From NCBI RefSeq assembly GCF_001619985.1, contig NW_017264194.1, positions 124,001 to 188,000 on the forward strand: a DNA stretch of 64,000 bases. Direction: 5' to 3'. A program made the position numbers and the translations under genes. This DNA comes from Xylona heveae TC161 (taxonomy: Eukaryota > Ascomycota > Xylonomycetes > Xylonales > Xylonaceae). Positions 36,949-49,413 of this stretch are shown here, one piece after another. The notes beneath the pieces were generated by a model. That model saw only the letters and a program-made list of their open reading frames with translations, ran no database searches and was not told the DNA's origin. Every line of letters begins with the position of its first letter. The first letter of the stretch is position 1.

Positions 36949-39900
36949 TCACGGGTGTTCGAGCAGTTGGCATACGAGCTGGATTTCAGCAAGCTGATTG
37001 CTCAGGCCGCGCTTGATGTTTTGCTCCCTCCAGTCCTGGAAGGCAGTTTGAACATCCTCGTCGCTGTTGATTGTAACAGTATCTCCATCCTCATCAACAT
37101 AGCGCAGACGACAATTGCCACGGTTGATAGACCATGGGGCGAATCTGGATAACTTTGCGTCAATCCGGTCAATGAGAGACTGATAGCTGATATTCATCCC
37201 AACGACGAGGGTCACATAGTTTTCTCCCATAATGACCCGTACTTTGAGTTGACTTGGTTCGGGCGCGGGCGCCGACAAAGGGGACATGGTGCGCGAGTCA
37301 GGCGCGGCAGATATCTGGGGAGGGAGTGCCTGGCGGGGATCTTGTCGAATAGGCAAATCATATGCTTGACTCTGATGCTGTGCATGGGTAGGAGGAGCTT
37401 GCGTGAATCCCGGACGCTCTCGTGTGAGGTTAGGGGAGTGCGTGTTGGAACGCGTCACCACACCGCCCTGGGAACCAGTCGGCGAATTGTTTTGGCTTCG
37501 ATTAACGGGAGTTTTCATATGCGCCATGTGTGCGGGCAAAGGTGGCATTGGTACATCCGGCATGGGAGGATGAATATGGCCATTTATCCGACGACCAGAA
37601 TTTGTAATGTTATGGATGTCAGGGCTGCTTGCGGATCGCAGGCGGTTGGGCAGCTGGCCGCCAGTCAAGCCGGCAATAGAAGGTCGTTGACCGCTGGGCC
37701 GGTTACTGTAACTGTGGGAACCTGTCTGACCTTCTCTGGACGCAGTTCGGCCTATTGCAGGTGCTGTGAAACGGTTATGCTCTTCACCTGGCCAACCACT
37801 GTTAGGCGTTGCTTGACGAGGGAAAGGATACATGCCCGAAGATGAACCACTAGTGCGTGTTGACATTGGCGATTCAACAGTTGGAGAGAAATAGGAATTA
37901 CCAAGACGTTCCCCAGGTGAGATGGCACTCAATGGAAGTTGTGTATGCAGAGAAAGAGGTGGGCTCTGCGTAATAGGAAACCTCGGTGGAGGAGGCATAG
38001 CCACACGAGCAGGGCCTTGTGCCAGAGGCGGTCCGCTCTCGCCGGTCGTCGACCTCGAGCGTAAGCTAGTGCTGGATGCATTACGGCTGATCGAAAGCTC
38101 GGAGTTTAGGGGATAGCCAGTGGTCTCTTGAGTCTCCTTTTGCGGCTCAGGCTCCTCATCTTCCTCGGCTTCATCCTCTTGTTGGTAGGGGTTTTGAATG
38201 TTCGCACTCTGGCTTTTCATATACATGAATTCTGAGTCTGATGTGCCCGAGCCTCTTGGCGGATTCGACTTGACCTCGCTATATGCTTGTCGTTGAGCAT
38301 CAACTTGCTTGGCCCATTTCTTCATGAAATCCTCCGTCGTAAATTTGATGGAAAAGTTCTCGACCCCTGGATCTCCTTTCCAGAAGATCTGCACCATGTA
38401 AGAGCCTAATTCCTTGTCAGTTAAAACATGGGACGTCGATTTCCATCGAAGCTTTGCCGAGCAGTTGCGGAAAAAAGCGTACCGGGCTTGGCAAGTGAAA
38501 TAATTTCCGTTACGTTCTGCATGAATATCCGTCCCTTTAGTTGCAGTCGTAATTTGCCCTTCTTGTCGACGAGGGGTTTGTTCGTCCCCATGATCTTATT
38601 CTTTTGTTTGTTTGGATTGATCTCTTTACAGCAAAGAAGAATGCGTTCAAACAAATATACCTTATACTACAGAGCAACGGGCTCATTGAGCCCTTTCTCG
38701 TCAGCACATGTTCTTTGCGCACCGCGACGCGAGAGCAGCTAAGGGTGACACGAAACGAATGCTATTAGGATCCGAAGAAATTTCATCGAGATAAATAGGT
38801 GTGAGTCCGGCGAAGCGTGAATGAGCCCGACGCGAACCCAGCATCCCGTGCAAAGAAAATTAACATACCTCTCGTTCGACATCTCGGTTGCCATCACCCT
38901 TGAGAACTGTGAAGGTGCCATAGAGCAGAAGATCGCCGAAGTGGTCGATCTTATGGCCCTTCCAATCCTCCACACGGCCAGCTAATTCCTTGACAGCTTC
39001 GAGGCGATCTTCGCGGTCGACAGCCGCATTGGTTCGTTCAAGCACATCCGACGCAGCTTCAATACCGGCCGTTAGATCCGAGCGACGTTGATCGTCACTC
39101 TCACCTTTGTCGCGGAGCTCCTGAAAAGAAGAGAGAGAAATAAGATTTCTGTAATAACCCTCAAGCCTAACTCAAAGAATACTTACCTTTAATAACAGCG
39201 GATATTTGGCCAGTCTCTGGAACGGTTTCAGTAAGAACCCAGTCAGCACAGTAGGCGAATCGACAATCTGCCGAAGTTCCTTGGAACCACCAGCCTCCTT
39301 GAGCTTATCAAACTCGCGCATTGCAGTCTCCTCGCAGCGACGTTGGTTTGCAATGTACGGTTCGTAGACCCGAAATGCTTCATGATAATGAACAAATAGT
39401 TGACCCCAATTTTGCTGCTCCGAGGGGAGAGAATTTGTCGTTTCTACCCGAATAAGGAAACGTCTCTGAAAATCTAATAGATTGTTGAGATTTAAAAAGA
39501 TGTCGTGCACGGCATCGCCAGGTATGACGCCTCGCTCTTCAACCTGCTTCTTAAATTGCTGCAAGATCTCTAGATGCTGGACGTAGGTCCGTTCGGTTGA
39601 GACCAGTTCGTCGACCACAAAATCTCGATGCGTACGCTTCACAACAGGCTGATCCGATGCTTCTTTGGCATTTTCGTCAGTGGCGGGTGAGTGCAGAAGG
39701 CCCCGCTGGGCGAGAATGTCAAGAACGCGGCCAACGACTTTTGTTACCTAATGCGTCTGTCAGAATATTCCATTCGAATCTTTATCCTTTATCACTTGAA
39801 GGTTTCTGGGGCAAATGTAGAGGCGTACCTTTACGAATCCCGTCGTATCATCACCGTACAGATCAGCGATGAGAAACATGTCGGCCGAGGGGAAGTTGAG

Positions 39901-40431
39901 ATCTTCCAGACAGACACGCAAGAATTTGAAGGTAGCAGCTTTGCCCCTCTTCGCCTCTGTAACCTTGGACGGATCCACATTTTGCGCAACTTCGGGGTTC
40001 AAGACACTGGCCAGAGCCATCAAAGGATAGCCCTTGCGAAAACATTTCCAGAGTGACGAGACTGGGTCAGTTCCATCCGATACACGATCCTCTTCATCAA
40101 TTTCATCCAAGTGGGGCTGAAATCCAGGAACGTCTTTTAATCGCTGCCGAAGGTTGATACAAATCTGGTAGAGCGACTGATCTTTGCCGGCGACATAGTT
40201 GATGATGCTATCACTGGCAACAACTGGACCGCCATTGATTATCGGGGTAGGGGCATTTGGGCCGAGGTGAATTGAAGAAATAGGTCCGGTTGCCGTCGGC
40301 ATGCGTGAAGCATGAGGCGGATTGAACGGGCCTTGTTGCGACTGCGAGTTCACATTCGGCCGCGAAAGGACAGATGAAGGAGCTGTATATGTGCGTGTTA
40401 AGACTGGAGGGGAAATTTCGGTCGACATCAT
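36949..40431 (-). CDS. CDC24: Cdc24-type Rho guanine nucleotide exchange factor
   Basis: The exchange factor for Cdc42, central to polarity and hyphal tip growth. Five minus-strand exons, 40431-39829, 39747-39187, 39120-38869, 38666-38483 and 38405-36949, give 1018 residues. Domain order matches the family: CH-like N-terminal region (QICINLRQRLKDVPGFQPH ... SLWKCFRKGYPL), DH/RhoGEF domain (DFVVDELVSTERTYVQHLEI ... FLLKPFQRLAKYPLLLK), PH domain (GHKIDHFGDLLLYGTF, YKVYLFERILLCCKE, SYMVQIFWKGDPGVENF), a Ser/Pro-rich linker of about 340 residues, and a C-terminal PB1 domain (LKVRVIMGENYVTLVV ... CRLRYVDEDGDTVTINSDED) that would bind the Bem1 scaffold. ATG-ATG at the start leaves a one-residue ambiguity. 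Confidence 0.95.
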
Positions 40432-42362
40432 CGCTTCCTGCGCGATTCTGCTGCTCCAAAGGCAGCACTAGCAAATGAGAGACTAAGAAAGTAATGTATC
40501 CTCGACCGATACACTTGAGCAGGTGTGTTTGAAGTCGCAAACAAGGAATGAGTAGAGGTCAGAAGGATTGAACGAGCACGTTCTACCTTAACACACGCAC
40601 TTCAAACCACGTCTGAAAAGAAGTCACTTGCTCTGATAAGTAGGGGCCTCATATGTTGTAGTTGACAGGCGATTTCCCTGAGCAAACACATGCACAACCA
40701 CAAAGAAGACAATGCTTTGGACTGAGTGGAACTTGTCAGCTCAGATCACCGAGAAAGGACCTTGGGGGATCGATAACAAGGCTGGGAGAGCAGCGGCTCT
40801 CGAAACAAGGGATGAACAAGAGGGGGGAGGGAAAAAGAGCGTGTGTACGATGTGTGGTGTGTGTGTACTGGTGCTGCGTGCTTGAGGGAGAGACCGAGAG
40901 CGTGGATTAGACGTGGGAGTGTGGGTGCGTGCGTTCGTGTGGTAAGTGAGTGAATGAGTGAGTGAGTGAGTGTAGTGCGTGTGTGTCTGTGGTGAGTGGG
41001 TGTGGGTTGAGAGTTAACTCACTACTCCGTAGGGAGTTGAACTCTTTCGCAGGCTCAAGCATGCATGGGGTTCCCACAAGGTGCTTCAGCGCTGGAGAAA
41101 GAGTACCTCCCCACCCATATTGAAGCGGTGAAGGGAGAGGTACTGGTTTAGAGTACTTCAGGGCACTAAGCAACTTTGCGGAAGACTCAAGTACTGAAAG
41201 TCCCACCCCGCACTAAATGAGAGGGTTCGGTACGAGGACATGGAGAAGGCACGCAAGCTGATTCAGGTATGCGGTACTTCATCCATTTGAGCCCCAATGA
41301 GCGGGACAGCCAGACCTATTAGGGCAAGCGCCAGCTAATCGGCCAATCAGATGCCTTATCTTTCTGGCTGCTTTAACAATGAACCCTCTTTATCTCTCTT
41401 CGAGCCGGGGGGATGAGTCAGCATTGATTTGGTGCCCTTGTCCATTGATTGAGATTTCTCGATCAAAAGCAGCTTAGCGTCGGAGCGAACCCTGAAGTAA
41501 CCTCGTTCTGTATCAGCGGCTTTGTTATGAAGACCCCCAGGATGGAGGTACCTTCACCTACTACAGCCCAACGCACCTAACGAGTACTCCGTACTCCGGA
41601 TACTTGTGGTACCACTCCGTACCCCCGAGGACTATCATTTCCGCCAACCATCAGCAGAACGAGCTCCTTCGACGTCAATTCAGTCCAGGATTACAATTCT
41701 CTACATTTCCGCCTGAACTTCTCCGTGATTTCATCCTTTCAAGCCTGCTTATTCCTCCAGGCCTGGACTTTCCCTAGTTCGGATTGCAACTCCTCTAAGT
41801 TACTTTCCGACCTTCCCTATCTGTCATCCGCTACGCAATCTGGGCTCCTCTGGACCCTCGGAGGTTTCCTTCGACAAGCTCCCCGACGGCAACGGTGGTC
41901 CCCGAACCCTCCTGTTCAGGCTTTATGGTGAGGTTTACTGCATGCGTCGTTCACAGCACATCTTTTAGGCGACCCTGCTTGATATTCCAAATCACACATC
42001 TCTATCGATTATCTATTCTCCCCGGATCTATTCGTCGTATCGTCTTCGTCGAGTTCCCTGGGGCGATCGTATAGCGTCGGAGGGCTTACAGGCGAACCTT
42101 GACAATTGATTATGCACGTAGATGCGGTGTTTTTCCCCACACACAATATTTTCTGACTATAAGCGTTGATACTCGCAAATAATATTTTGCTGATATTGTC
42201 TTAAATCTAGCCACTCACTCCGTCTTGATTGTTCCTTTGAGTCAGGGCACATTCGGGTCACTGCATGCATATCCGCGGCTGAACTCGATCCGTTCAAGAG
42301 ACGAGTGAGGCCAAGATCTTGGCTCTATCTTCATCTCATCGCTGTCATCGTTCTTTGCGAAT
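40432..42362. other. Divergent spacer between Cdc24 and F-box/WD40 genes
   Basis: The spacer contains a GTGA microsatellite and three TACTCCGTA-type words (41033-41041, 41585-41593, 41614-41622). Its last 700 bases are C/T-rich on the plus strand and probably include the leader of the F-box/WD40 gene. No gene is supported. Confidence 0.5.
40943..40973. repeat. (AGTG)n microsatellite
   Basis: An AGTG/AATG run in the upstream region of Cdc24. Confidence 0.85.
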
Positions 42363-45300
42363 ATGACAAACATAAGCAATATACCTGTGGGGCCTATGCC
42401 GGGACCCTCCACGGGCTTCTCCAATTCACAACCACAATTCGCCGCAGCAGCACCGTCATCGTCATCGTCATCATCATCGTATCCGTCCACGTCGATGCAA
42501 GTGTCATTCAGGCTGGATGAGGGCTATTCAGAGGAGACAAGAAGTCAGACAGGCAGCGAATTTGCAGTGGGAGGAGATATGAAAGCAGGCGTGATGGCTG
42601 GTCAAGCACCAGCTCCATCTGTGCCTCTACCCGCGTGGGTTTTGGCCCTGAATGAAGTGGATCGGACGGGTACGCTACCTGTATCTCGTAGACAAGTCGA
42701 GCATCCTTGGGCTAATGTCTCTATTCTTTAATCACTAGAACTTGCATATGCAGTCGTGCGATCCCTCCACACTTCGTCGATTGCTGCAATTGTACAGCGA
42801 CTGGATCCCTTACTTCACCTGGATCCCGTCACCTACTTACCCCCGGAGCTGACATCTGAAATCTTTTCCTACCTTGACCCATCAACCTTATTAAAGGCAT
42901 CGACGGCATCGCGCGCTTGGAGGGCAAGGACGATGGATTCAAGCCTATGGAGACAACTATACGGTTCGGAAGGCTGGGGTGTAGACGTGCCGCAGATCCG
43001 CAACTTCGAGCGAGAGTATCTCTATCCCAATGGACCCCCGGGACGGGAAACAAGAACTAGGCCAGCCGATGCCGATGTCGATCAACAAGCACATAAGAGG
43101 GTACGGGTCAGGCCGCGGAACCCACCAACCGCACCGGTCGAAGGCGGTCTCTTTGGAAGGGGACCTAGATCACCTTTGCAGACGTCATATGGCGATGATA
43201 GAGTTGACGATGGACCGCAAGGCTGGAATGATCAACACGGCACCATTGAAGTGGATGAGCAGATCAGCCCAGAGGCTGGTAGCAGCTCCACTGATGCACG
43301 CATGACAGAGGACTCTCAGGATGGTGACTTTGCATTGTCTGCGCACACCTCACAGAGTTCACAGACCCCTACCCCAACCGCAATGGATGCAATGTTATCG
43401 CATACGTCTTCAAATGCCATGGATGAAGATATGTATCCTTCACCATTGCTATCTGCACAGGAGGTCGCAACTACTACACACAACTACGCGGCTGATCTCT
43501 TGACAGCTCCGTCTCTCCTTATTCATCCTGCCTTTGGGGCGCCTCGAGTAAATTGGCATTACTTGTACAAGCAGCGAAGGCGGCTAGAGGACAATTGGGA
43601 CGCAGGCCGATATACCAACTTTCAGCTCCCTCACCCAGATCACCCCCACGAAGCTCATCGTGAATGCGTCTACACCATTCAGTATTCTGGAAACTTCCTT
43701 GTCAGCGGCAGTAGAGACCGCACGGTTCGCATATGGGATCTTGAATCTCGGCGTCTGCTCCGAAAACCGCTCGCGGGACACACAGGGTCTGTACTCTGTC
43801 TTCAATTTGATGAACGCGGCGACCAGGATATAATTATTTCTGGTAGCAGTGACACCGATGTCATTCTCTGGCGTTTCTCAACTGGTGAGATGATTCGCAA
43901 GATTGAGCGTGCTCATCGGGAATCAGTGCTCAACTTGCGGTTTGATGATCGTTACTTGATCACATGCTCCAAAGACAAAACGATCAAAGTCTGGAGCCGC
44001 AGAGAATTGCTTCCCGGTGACACGGATTATCCGCGCATTACTGGAGCTGGTTCCGCTGTATTTCCCTCTTATATTATCTCGCCAGTGACGCACCCGTACC
44101 TCTACACGAATGGTCAACTTAATAAGAAGGTCAAGCCGCTGCCACCATATAGCCTGCTTATGACATTGCATGGGCACAATGCCGCCGTCAATGCAATTCA
44201 AGTCTATGATGATCAGATAGTTTCTGCTTCCGGCGACCGGCTCATCAAGGTTTGGGATATTCGCACGGGCGAGTGCCTCAAGACGCTTCCAGGCCACCGG
44301 AAAGGAATTGCTTGCTTGCAATTCGATGGCCGTAGGATAGTCAGTGGAAGCAGCGACAATACAGTGAGGATATTTGACAGATCATCCGGAGTGGAAGTTG
44401 CCTGTCTCGAAGCACATGGAAATCTGGTTCGTACAGTGCAGGCCGGCTTCGGAGACTTGCCCGGGGACGAAGACGACCTGCAAGCCGAAGCACGCGCGAT
44501 CGATCAAAGCTTCTTTGCGGCTCGGGCTGCTGGCTCCGTGCCCGACGCTGCTGAAACCGGTCGGCTACGGAGAAGAAATGCTGGATCACGGAATCCACGA
44601 GATATTTTAGGTTACGGTGCCAAATTGCCCCCCGGTGGAGGGGGCACAAGATGGAGTAGGATCGTATCTGGGTCATATGATGAGACTGTTATTGTCTGGC
44701 GACGGGACGCAGAGGGTAAATGGGTTGTCGGTAGCCGTTTACGTCAAGAGGACGCGGTTTTGGCGGCTGGTGGCAGTCGGCGCGCTATTCCCCAGGACAG
44801 ATTTACCGTTCCCCAACATGAAATGGCTCAGCAGCTCACTCTCCTTCATCACGATGCTCACGCGCAACACCACCACCCGCCTAATCCATCTGTTCAGCAT
44901 ACGCCCGGCTCATTCCCGCATATTGCCCATGCACAAGCGGCAGCCACTGCAACAGCTCTGGCCGCACAGGGATTTCACTCTGTCGCGACCAGTATGCAGG
45001 CCAATTGGCCTCAAATCACGAATGGCAACCAGAACTCCAACCCTCCTTCCAATCCCGCCACTGGCCCAGGCGGAGTATCAGTAACCGCCGCAGCCCAATC
45101 TTCCGCTCAACATGCTCAACAGGGGATTGGAGCAAATGCAGGGCCGGCCCAGCATGGAGGAACTATCACCACCGCAGCTGCTCATCCTCCACCCGTGCAG
45201 AATCAAACGCCACATTTACACCCACCGCCTTTTCCGAATTTACCTCAAGGCCACTTGCCGGCAAATCACCCTCTGAATCATCATCATCATCACCATCATC

Positions 45301-45485
45301 ATCTCCATCCAGCGGCAGTTGATGCTCCCAATGGAGCATCACAGTCAAATTCGAGAGTATTTAAGCTACAATTTGATGCCCGACGTATCATCTGCTGCTC
45401 ACAGGACCCTCGCATTATTGGATGGGATTTTGCAAACGGAGACGAGAGCGTTATCGAAGCATCTCGTTTCTTCACTGGGCCATAA
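42363..45485 (+). CDS. F-box / WD40-repeat SCF substrate receptor
   Basis: A putative substrate receptor of an SCF ubiquitin ligase. Exons 42363-42669 and 42739-45485 give 1017 residues. The N-terminus has a poly-Ser stretch. The F-box is at about residues 130-180 (LPPELTSEIFSYLDPSTLLK, then ASRAWRARTMDSSLWRQLY). After an acidic linker come WD40 blades: VSGSRDRTVRIWDL, ISGSSDTDVILWRF, ITCSKDKTIKVWSR, VSASGDRLIKVWDI, VSGSSDNTVRIFDR and VSGSYDETVIVWRR. A 200-residue Gln/His/Pro-rich region with an eight-His run follows, and only then a last blade-like unit, VFKLQFDARRIICCSQDPRI. The family resembles Cdc4/Pof-type receptors; the target is unknown. Confidence 0.9.
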
Positions 45486-46496
45486 TTGTGTGTGTGTGTG
45501 TTTTTTTTGGGCTATTTCATATCATCTAGGCATGGGATTGCTTGTTGCTTGGCATGGAAACCTCCTTTCTTCTTCTTTTTTCTTCACTTTTCTCTTGTAG
45601 CTTAAGCATTTGACTAGCGACTGTTCCACTGATAGCGATTACATTGCACTCGAAACGTAAACAAGGCATTGCATTCTCTGATTTATTAAAATAGTCTCAA
45701 AACCTTGCATTTTTATTTCTACTGGTCTTAAATTGCTCCTGCCCTGATCTACTTGATGATTTGTTATCTCTGTACCACCGTGCCCCGGGCAGATTTAGCT
45801 ACCCTCATCTATTGTACAACATATTTTAGTTTTCATTCACGCTCCTAAATGCCAGACGATTGCTTAATGGAAGACGAGAAGAGGGAAAGGGCATTTGTTA
45901 TAGCTCTTATAGCATGTTGCATCCATTGCTTTATTACAGTATCAGTGTTCCTGCTATTTAGAAAAACAAGGCAACTCTCACTTTAGAAAGGCATGCTGCG
46001 TGCAAGTAAAAATATAATCAAGCAATTATCTTCTAGGTTGGATTTTACGGGGATATTGTGGGATATTATAGCAGGAATTCCTAGTGCTCTAATGCTCTAG
46101 CAAGCAAGCTGGGCAATGGGAGGCAGACAACTATCCCAAAATATATTTCCTGATTAGGCAAGTACGCCAAGTCTCAGCGCAATAAGCTTGACCGCCGAGA
46201 AAACGATGGTGTTTTGGTTCGGACTCTTTAGACAGGATATTTATATAGGAGAATTACTGATATTTCAAATTAGCAGTACAGTAATGAAAGTTCTTTTAAA
46301 ATGAGGTGCCGCAGTAGTAATTTGCTTTGTCGATGGTGATGCAATGGAGTTCCAATTGCCGAGAGGGCGAATGGCGGATCTGCCAATCTAAGCGCGATAG
46401 AAAGATAAGAAACAGGAACTTGAGGCGTCACAGATCTGCTTCTACCACTTGCGGAGTTCAACCATATTGACAAGGCAAGACATCTCTCAATCACAC
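45486..46496. other. Tandem spacer
   Basis: AT-rich sequence between the F-box/WD40 stop and the DUF1992 start. An open frame extends upstream to 46449 but begins with TTG, not ATG. I see nothing else in it. Confidence 0.5.
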
Positions 46497-48410
46497 ATGC
46501 AAAGCGTCACCGCGGGCGTATCGACTAGGCATTTCAACTTTTGCTCCCGGTGTCTTCAAAATGCTCGGGTGCATCGCATTTCGGGACCCGAGGTGAGGCG
46601 GTACAATGTTTGGAGCAAAAGGGAAGTACGTTTGTTAGTAGAGACCGACAAAGCTTCAAGGGTCAGGGGATCGGCGTCAAAATGCCATGATGGAGCCAGC
46701 TCACTTGGCTCCAGGTCTGGAGGGACGAGATTGTTCTCGTCAAACGCTACTACCCATTCAGCGCCAGGCAAGGCGGGAAACGATACGAAAAAGCACGAGA
46801 TTAAGGATGGCAAAGACCATAACAATCCCAGTGCCGAGGGCAAACACGGCGAATCATCCAAAGCACCTGCTAAAAGTGGAGCAATGTCTAGACGGCTGGC
46901 TGAAATGACAGAAGAATCGCTCGAGACGGGCGGACGAACCGCCCGCAAGGTGTTTCAAGAAGCTGGATTCTCAGAGGATCTACGGCTACAGCTGGAAGAA
47001 AGGATCGCGTCCGCTAAATTCAGAAGCGATAATGCCAGCGCATTTGCTCAAGTCAATATGTCTGTACGTCGTTGTATTCTTCTTTTTCTAGATTTCCTTT
47101 ATACTGATACGGAACAGTCAAGTGCAGGTAAAGGTACTCGCGACGTCGCCGCTGCCCAGCCCTGGGCTGGCAGTGAGACCATTGCCGATTCCGCTCTACG
47201 AATGCTCAACGATGCGCACAAGCCTCTACGCACAGGACGGCCACCTCCAATCCCAACTCCCAAGGGTGGACCTCCTCCAACGCTCAAGCCCAAGTTGAAG
47301 CTTTCGCCTGGCGAAAGGCTTGCCGGCGCGAAAGAGCGGACCAATGCATACACTTATATGAACGATCCGACTGTGTCGGATAGGGAACGGGAGCAAATTC
47401 GGCGGGAGCTCAAAGAGCGCTTTACTCCTGGCGCACGAGCTATGCCTGCTACGCTGCAGGGTCTTTCCTCCTTGGCCAACGAACGTATCGACGACGCCAT
47501 TGCCCGCGGCCAATTCAAGAATCTGCCCCGCGGCAAGGCTATTGAGCGCGACTATAATGTCAGCAGTCCGTTCATTGACACAACAGAGTACCTCATGAAC
47601 AAGATCATCCAAAGACAAGACATTGTGCCTCCATGGATCGAGAAGCAACAAGAACTTGCAAAAGCCGCGGCTTCCTTCCGCGGCCGTCTCCGCGCAGATT
47701 GGAAACGACACGCTGCACGAGTCATTGCAAGTAAAGGTGGCTCGCTACAAGAGCAGATGCGCAGAGCAGAGGCCCATGCTTATGCAGAAAGCGTGGAGAA
47801 CCCTCCGACGAACCATAGTCTGGTACCTGGATCTGCGGGAGCAGACGCCGCCCACGCATATGGTCAAACGGGAAACACTTCTCCCGCGCACATGACGACG
47901 ATCGACCTCCAAGGAAATCTTGTCACTCGAGAGATTGCTCCAGCCGCAGCCGCAGCCCCATCAGACGCTGCAACTTCTTCATCCGGAGATGCCGTCAATA
48001 CCAACCACCCTGCGCAGAATGAGGAGTCCATCCCGCCCCCATCACCCACCGTGCCTCCATTCCGTGACCCAACCTGGGTCGAAACCGAACAGTCCTACCT
48101 CTCGATGGCAGTCAACAATCTCAATACCCTGACCCGGTCATATAACCTCATGGCGCCTGACCTTGCAAAAAAGCCTTATTTCAACCTCGACCGCGAACTG
48201 CGCGCCTGTTTCGCCGACGTGGCGCCCCAGCTGGCGGGTGTGATTCATGAGCGCGCCACCGCCCCGCCGCCCAGAGTCGAGATCGTGGGCCATCGCGCGG
48301 GCAGTGTTCTCGATAAATTAGGCGCAAAGGATAATGTTCGCGTATATGATTCGAAGAGACCTAATTATGGGTTTAAGGACTTATGGAAGGACTTGTTCAG
48401 GAAGGGTTGA
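46497..48410 (+). CDS. Mitochondrial DUF1992 protein (DNAJC28-like conserved domain)
   Basis: Exons 46497-47063 and 47118-48410 give 619 residues. The start at 46497 opens MQSVTAGVSTRHFNFCSRCL, an Arg-containing, acid-free stretch typical of a mitochondrial presequence; upstream codons lack another ATG. The 54-base intron is a multiple of three and has no stop, so it reads through as an apparent insert, but it has GTACGT, a CTGAT branch and an AACAG acceptor, and its removal gives AQVNMSSSAGKGTRD. The DUF1992 core is at about residues 280-390: ANERIDDAIARGQFKNLPRG, then FIDTTEYLMNKIIQRQDIVP and PWIEKQQELAKAAASFRGRL. No J domain is present. The role of this domain family is unknown. Confidence 0.82.
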   Translation: MQSVTAGVSTRHFNFCSRCLQNARVHRISGPEVRRYNVWSKREVRLLVETDKASRVRGSASKCHDGASSLGSRSGGTRLFSSNATTHSAPGKAGNDTKKHEIKDGKDHNNPSAEGKHGESSKAPAKSGAMSRRLAEMTEESLETGGRTARKVFQEAGFSEDLRLQLEERIASAKFRSDNASAFAQVNMSVRRCILLFLDFLYTDTEQSSAGKGTRDVAAAQPWAGSETIADSALRMLNDAHKPLRTGRPPPIPTPKGGPPPTLKPKLKLSPGERLAGAKERTNAYTYMNDPTVSDREREQIRRELKERFTPGARAMPATLQGLSSLANERIDDAIARGQFKNLPRGKAIERDYNVSSPFIDTTEYLMNKIIQRQDIVPPWIEKQQELAKAAASFRGRLRADWKRHAARVIASKGGSLQEQMRRAEAHAYAESVENPPTNHSLVPGSAGADAAHAYGQTGNTSPAHMTTIDLQGNLVTREIAPAAAAAPSDAATSSSGDAVNTNHPAQNEESIPPPSPTVPPFRDPTWVETEQSYLSMAVNNLNTLTRSYNLMAPDLAKKPYFNLDRELRACFADVAPQLAGVIHERATAPPPRVEIVGHRAGSVLDKLGAKDNVRVYDSKRPNYGFKDLWKDLFRKG

Positions 48411-49413
48411 TTACTCAGTCGTGTATTGTCATGTACGAATATGAAAACGATCATTCATTTGACAATAGTCATTAATACATTGGACCGCTCTAAGGGTGAT
48501 CCATAATCTGATTTGTTAGATATGCCTCTCTGCAAGGCATGACGGCTTCCATGTGAGGATTCTGCTGCAGGATGTAAGTTACCAAGTAGGCCTGGTTGCA
48601 AAGCGTCGCGAACAGAAACCACTTCCCCAACCAAAGCCTCCTTCTCAATGAAAAATATCTAACTTCATTTAAAAAATAAAACTTGTTTTAGTTAAATTTA
48701 AGGAGGGAAGGAGAGAGAAAACAAAGTTTTTGACTAACTGTATCTAACATTAGGGATACTGTATTAAATTGAATTAATTCGGATTATTTTAAAGAAGACT
48801 TATCTTTAGCATGAGACATGGTGCCAAACAGTACTTAAAGATAGGTGTTTAAGCCTTGCACCAATTAATTGGTCCTTGCATTGAGTAATTAAGTCCTTGT
48901 GTACAGATCAAATATATAAGGAGCCGAGATTGCCCCAGAATCTCTTCAACAGACAGCTGCTTGGCAGCCCAAGCTCTGCTATGATTCTATGAAGACAGGC
49001 TCCGGAGAAAGATTTTCCGGAGCAAAGATTGCTTTGATTAATCCTTAAGACTGACCTCCCAGTGGGGAACATCCAATGGATAAATTAAACACCCAGGATT
49101 CTCTACGGCCTGTCACTTGTTTGCATTGAATAAAAAAGAAGCTACTCTCCGGTCCTTGTACACATCCACTAGCCATTTAATTGTATAAATAATAAGGTAA
49201 ATATGTCTACGGGGAATGCGGTCTTGTGACTGGAACCTGACTTACCTTCACTCTCCTAAGCCCTAACCCCCAGTCTGGTTGGGCATTTAGATTTCGCTAG
49301 CTGTGTCATGACAGTTAGAATCCCAATATCGTTGCATCAGGGCCTGCAAAACCAGTCCAGCTATTCTCCAACTTTTAAAACATCCGTCTTTTCCCAGATC
49401 AAACCTACAAAGA
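48411..49413. other. AT-rich spacer
   Basis: The 48650-49230 part is markedly AT-rich against its flanks and includes a TATATAAGG-like box near 48910. No coding region, terminal repeat or target-site duplication could be shown, so I leave it unassigned. Confidence 0.4.

Noticed and set aside
46449-46496. Upstream extension of the DUF1992 protein
   Set aside because: The open frame begins with TTG; the first ATG is at 46497 and opens a good mitochondrial presequence.
48411-49413. Possible solo LTR in the AT-rich spacer, suggested by a TATA-like box
   Set aside because: No terminal inverted TG/CA ends, target-site duplication or second copy in the window; evidence is too weak to name an element.
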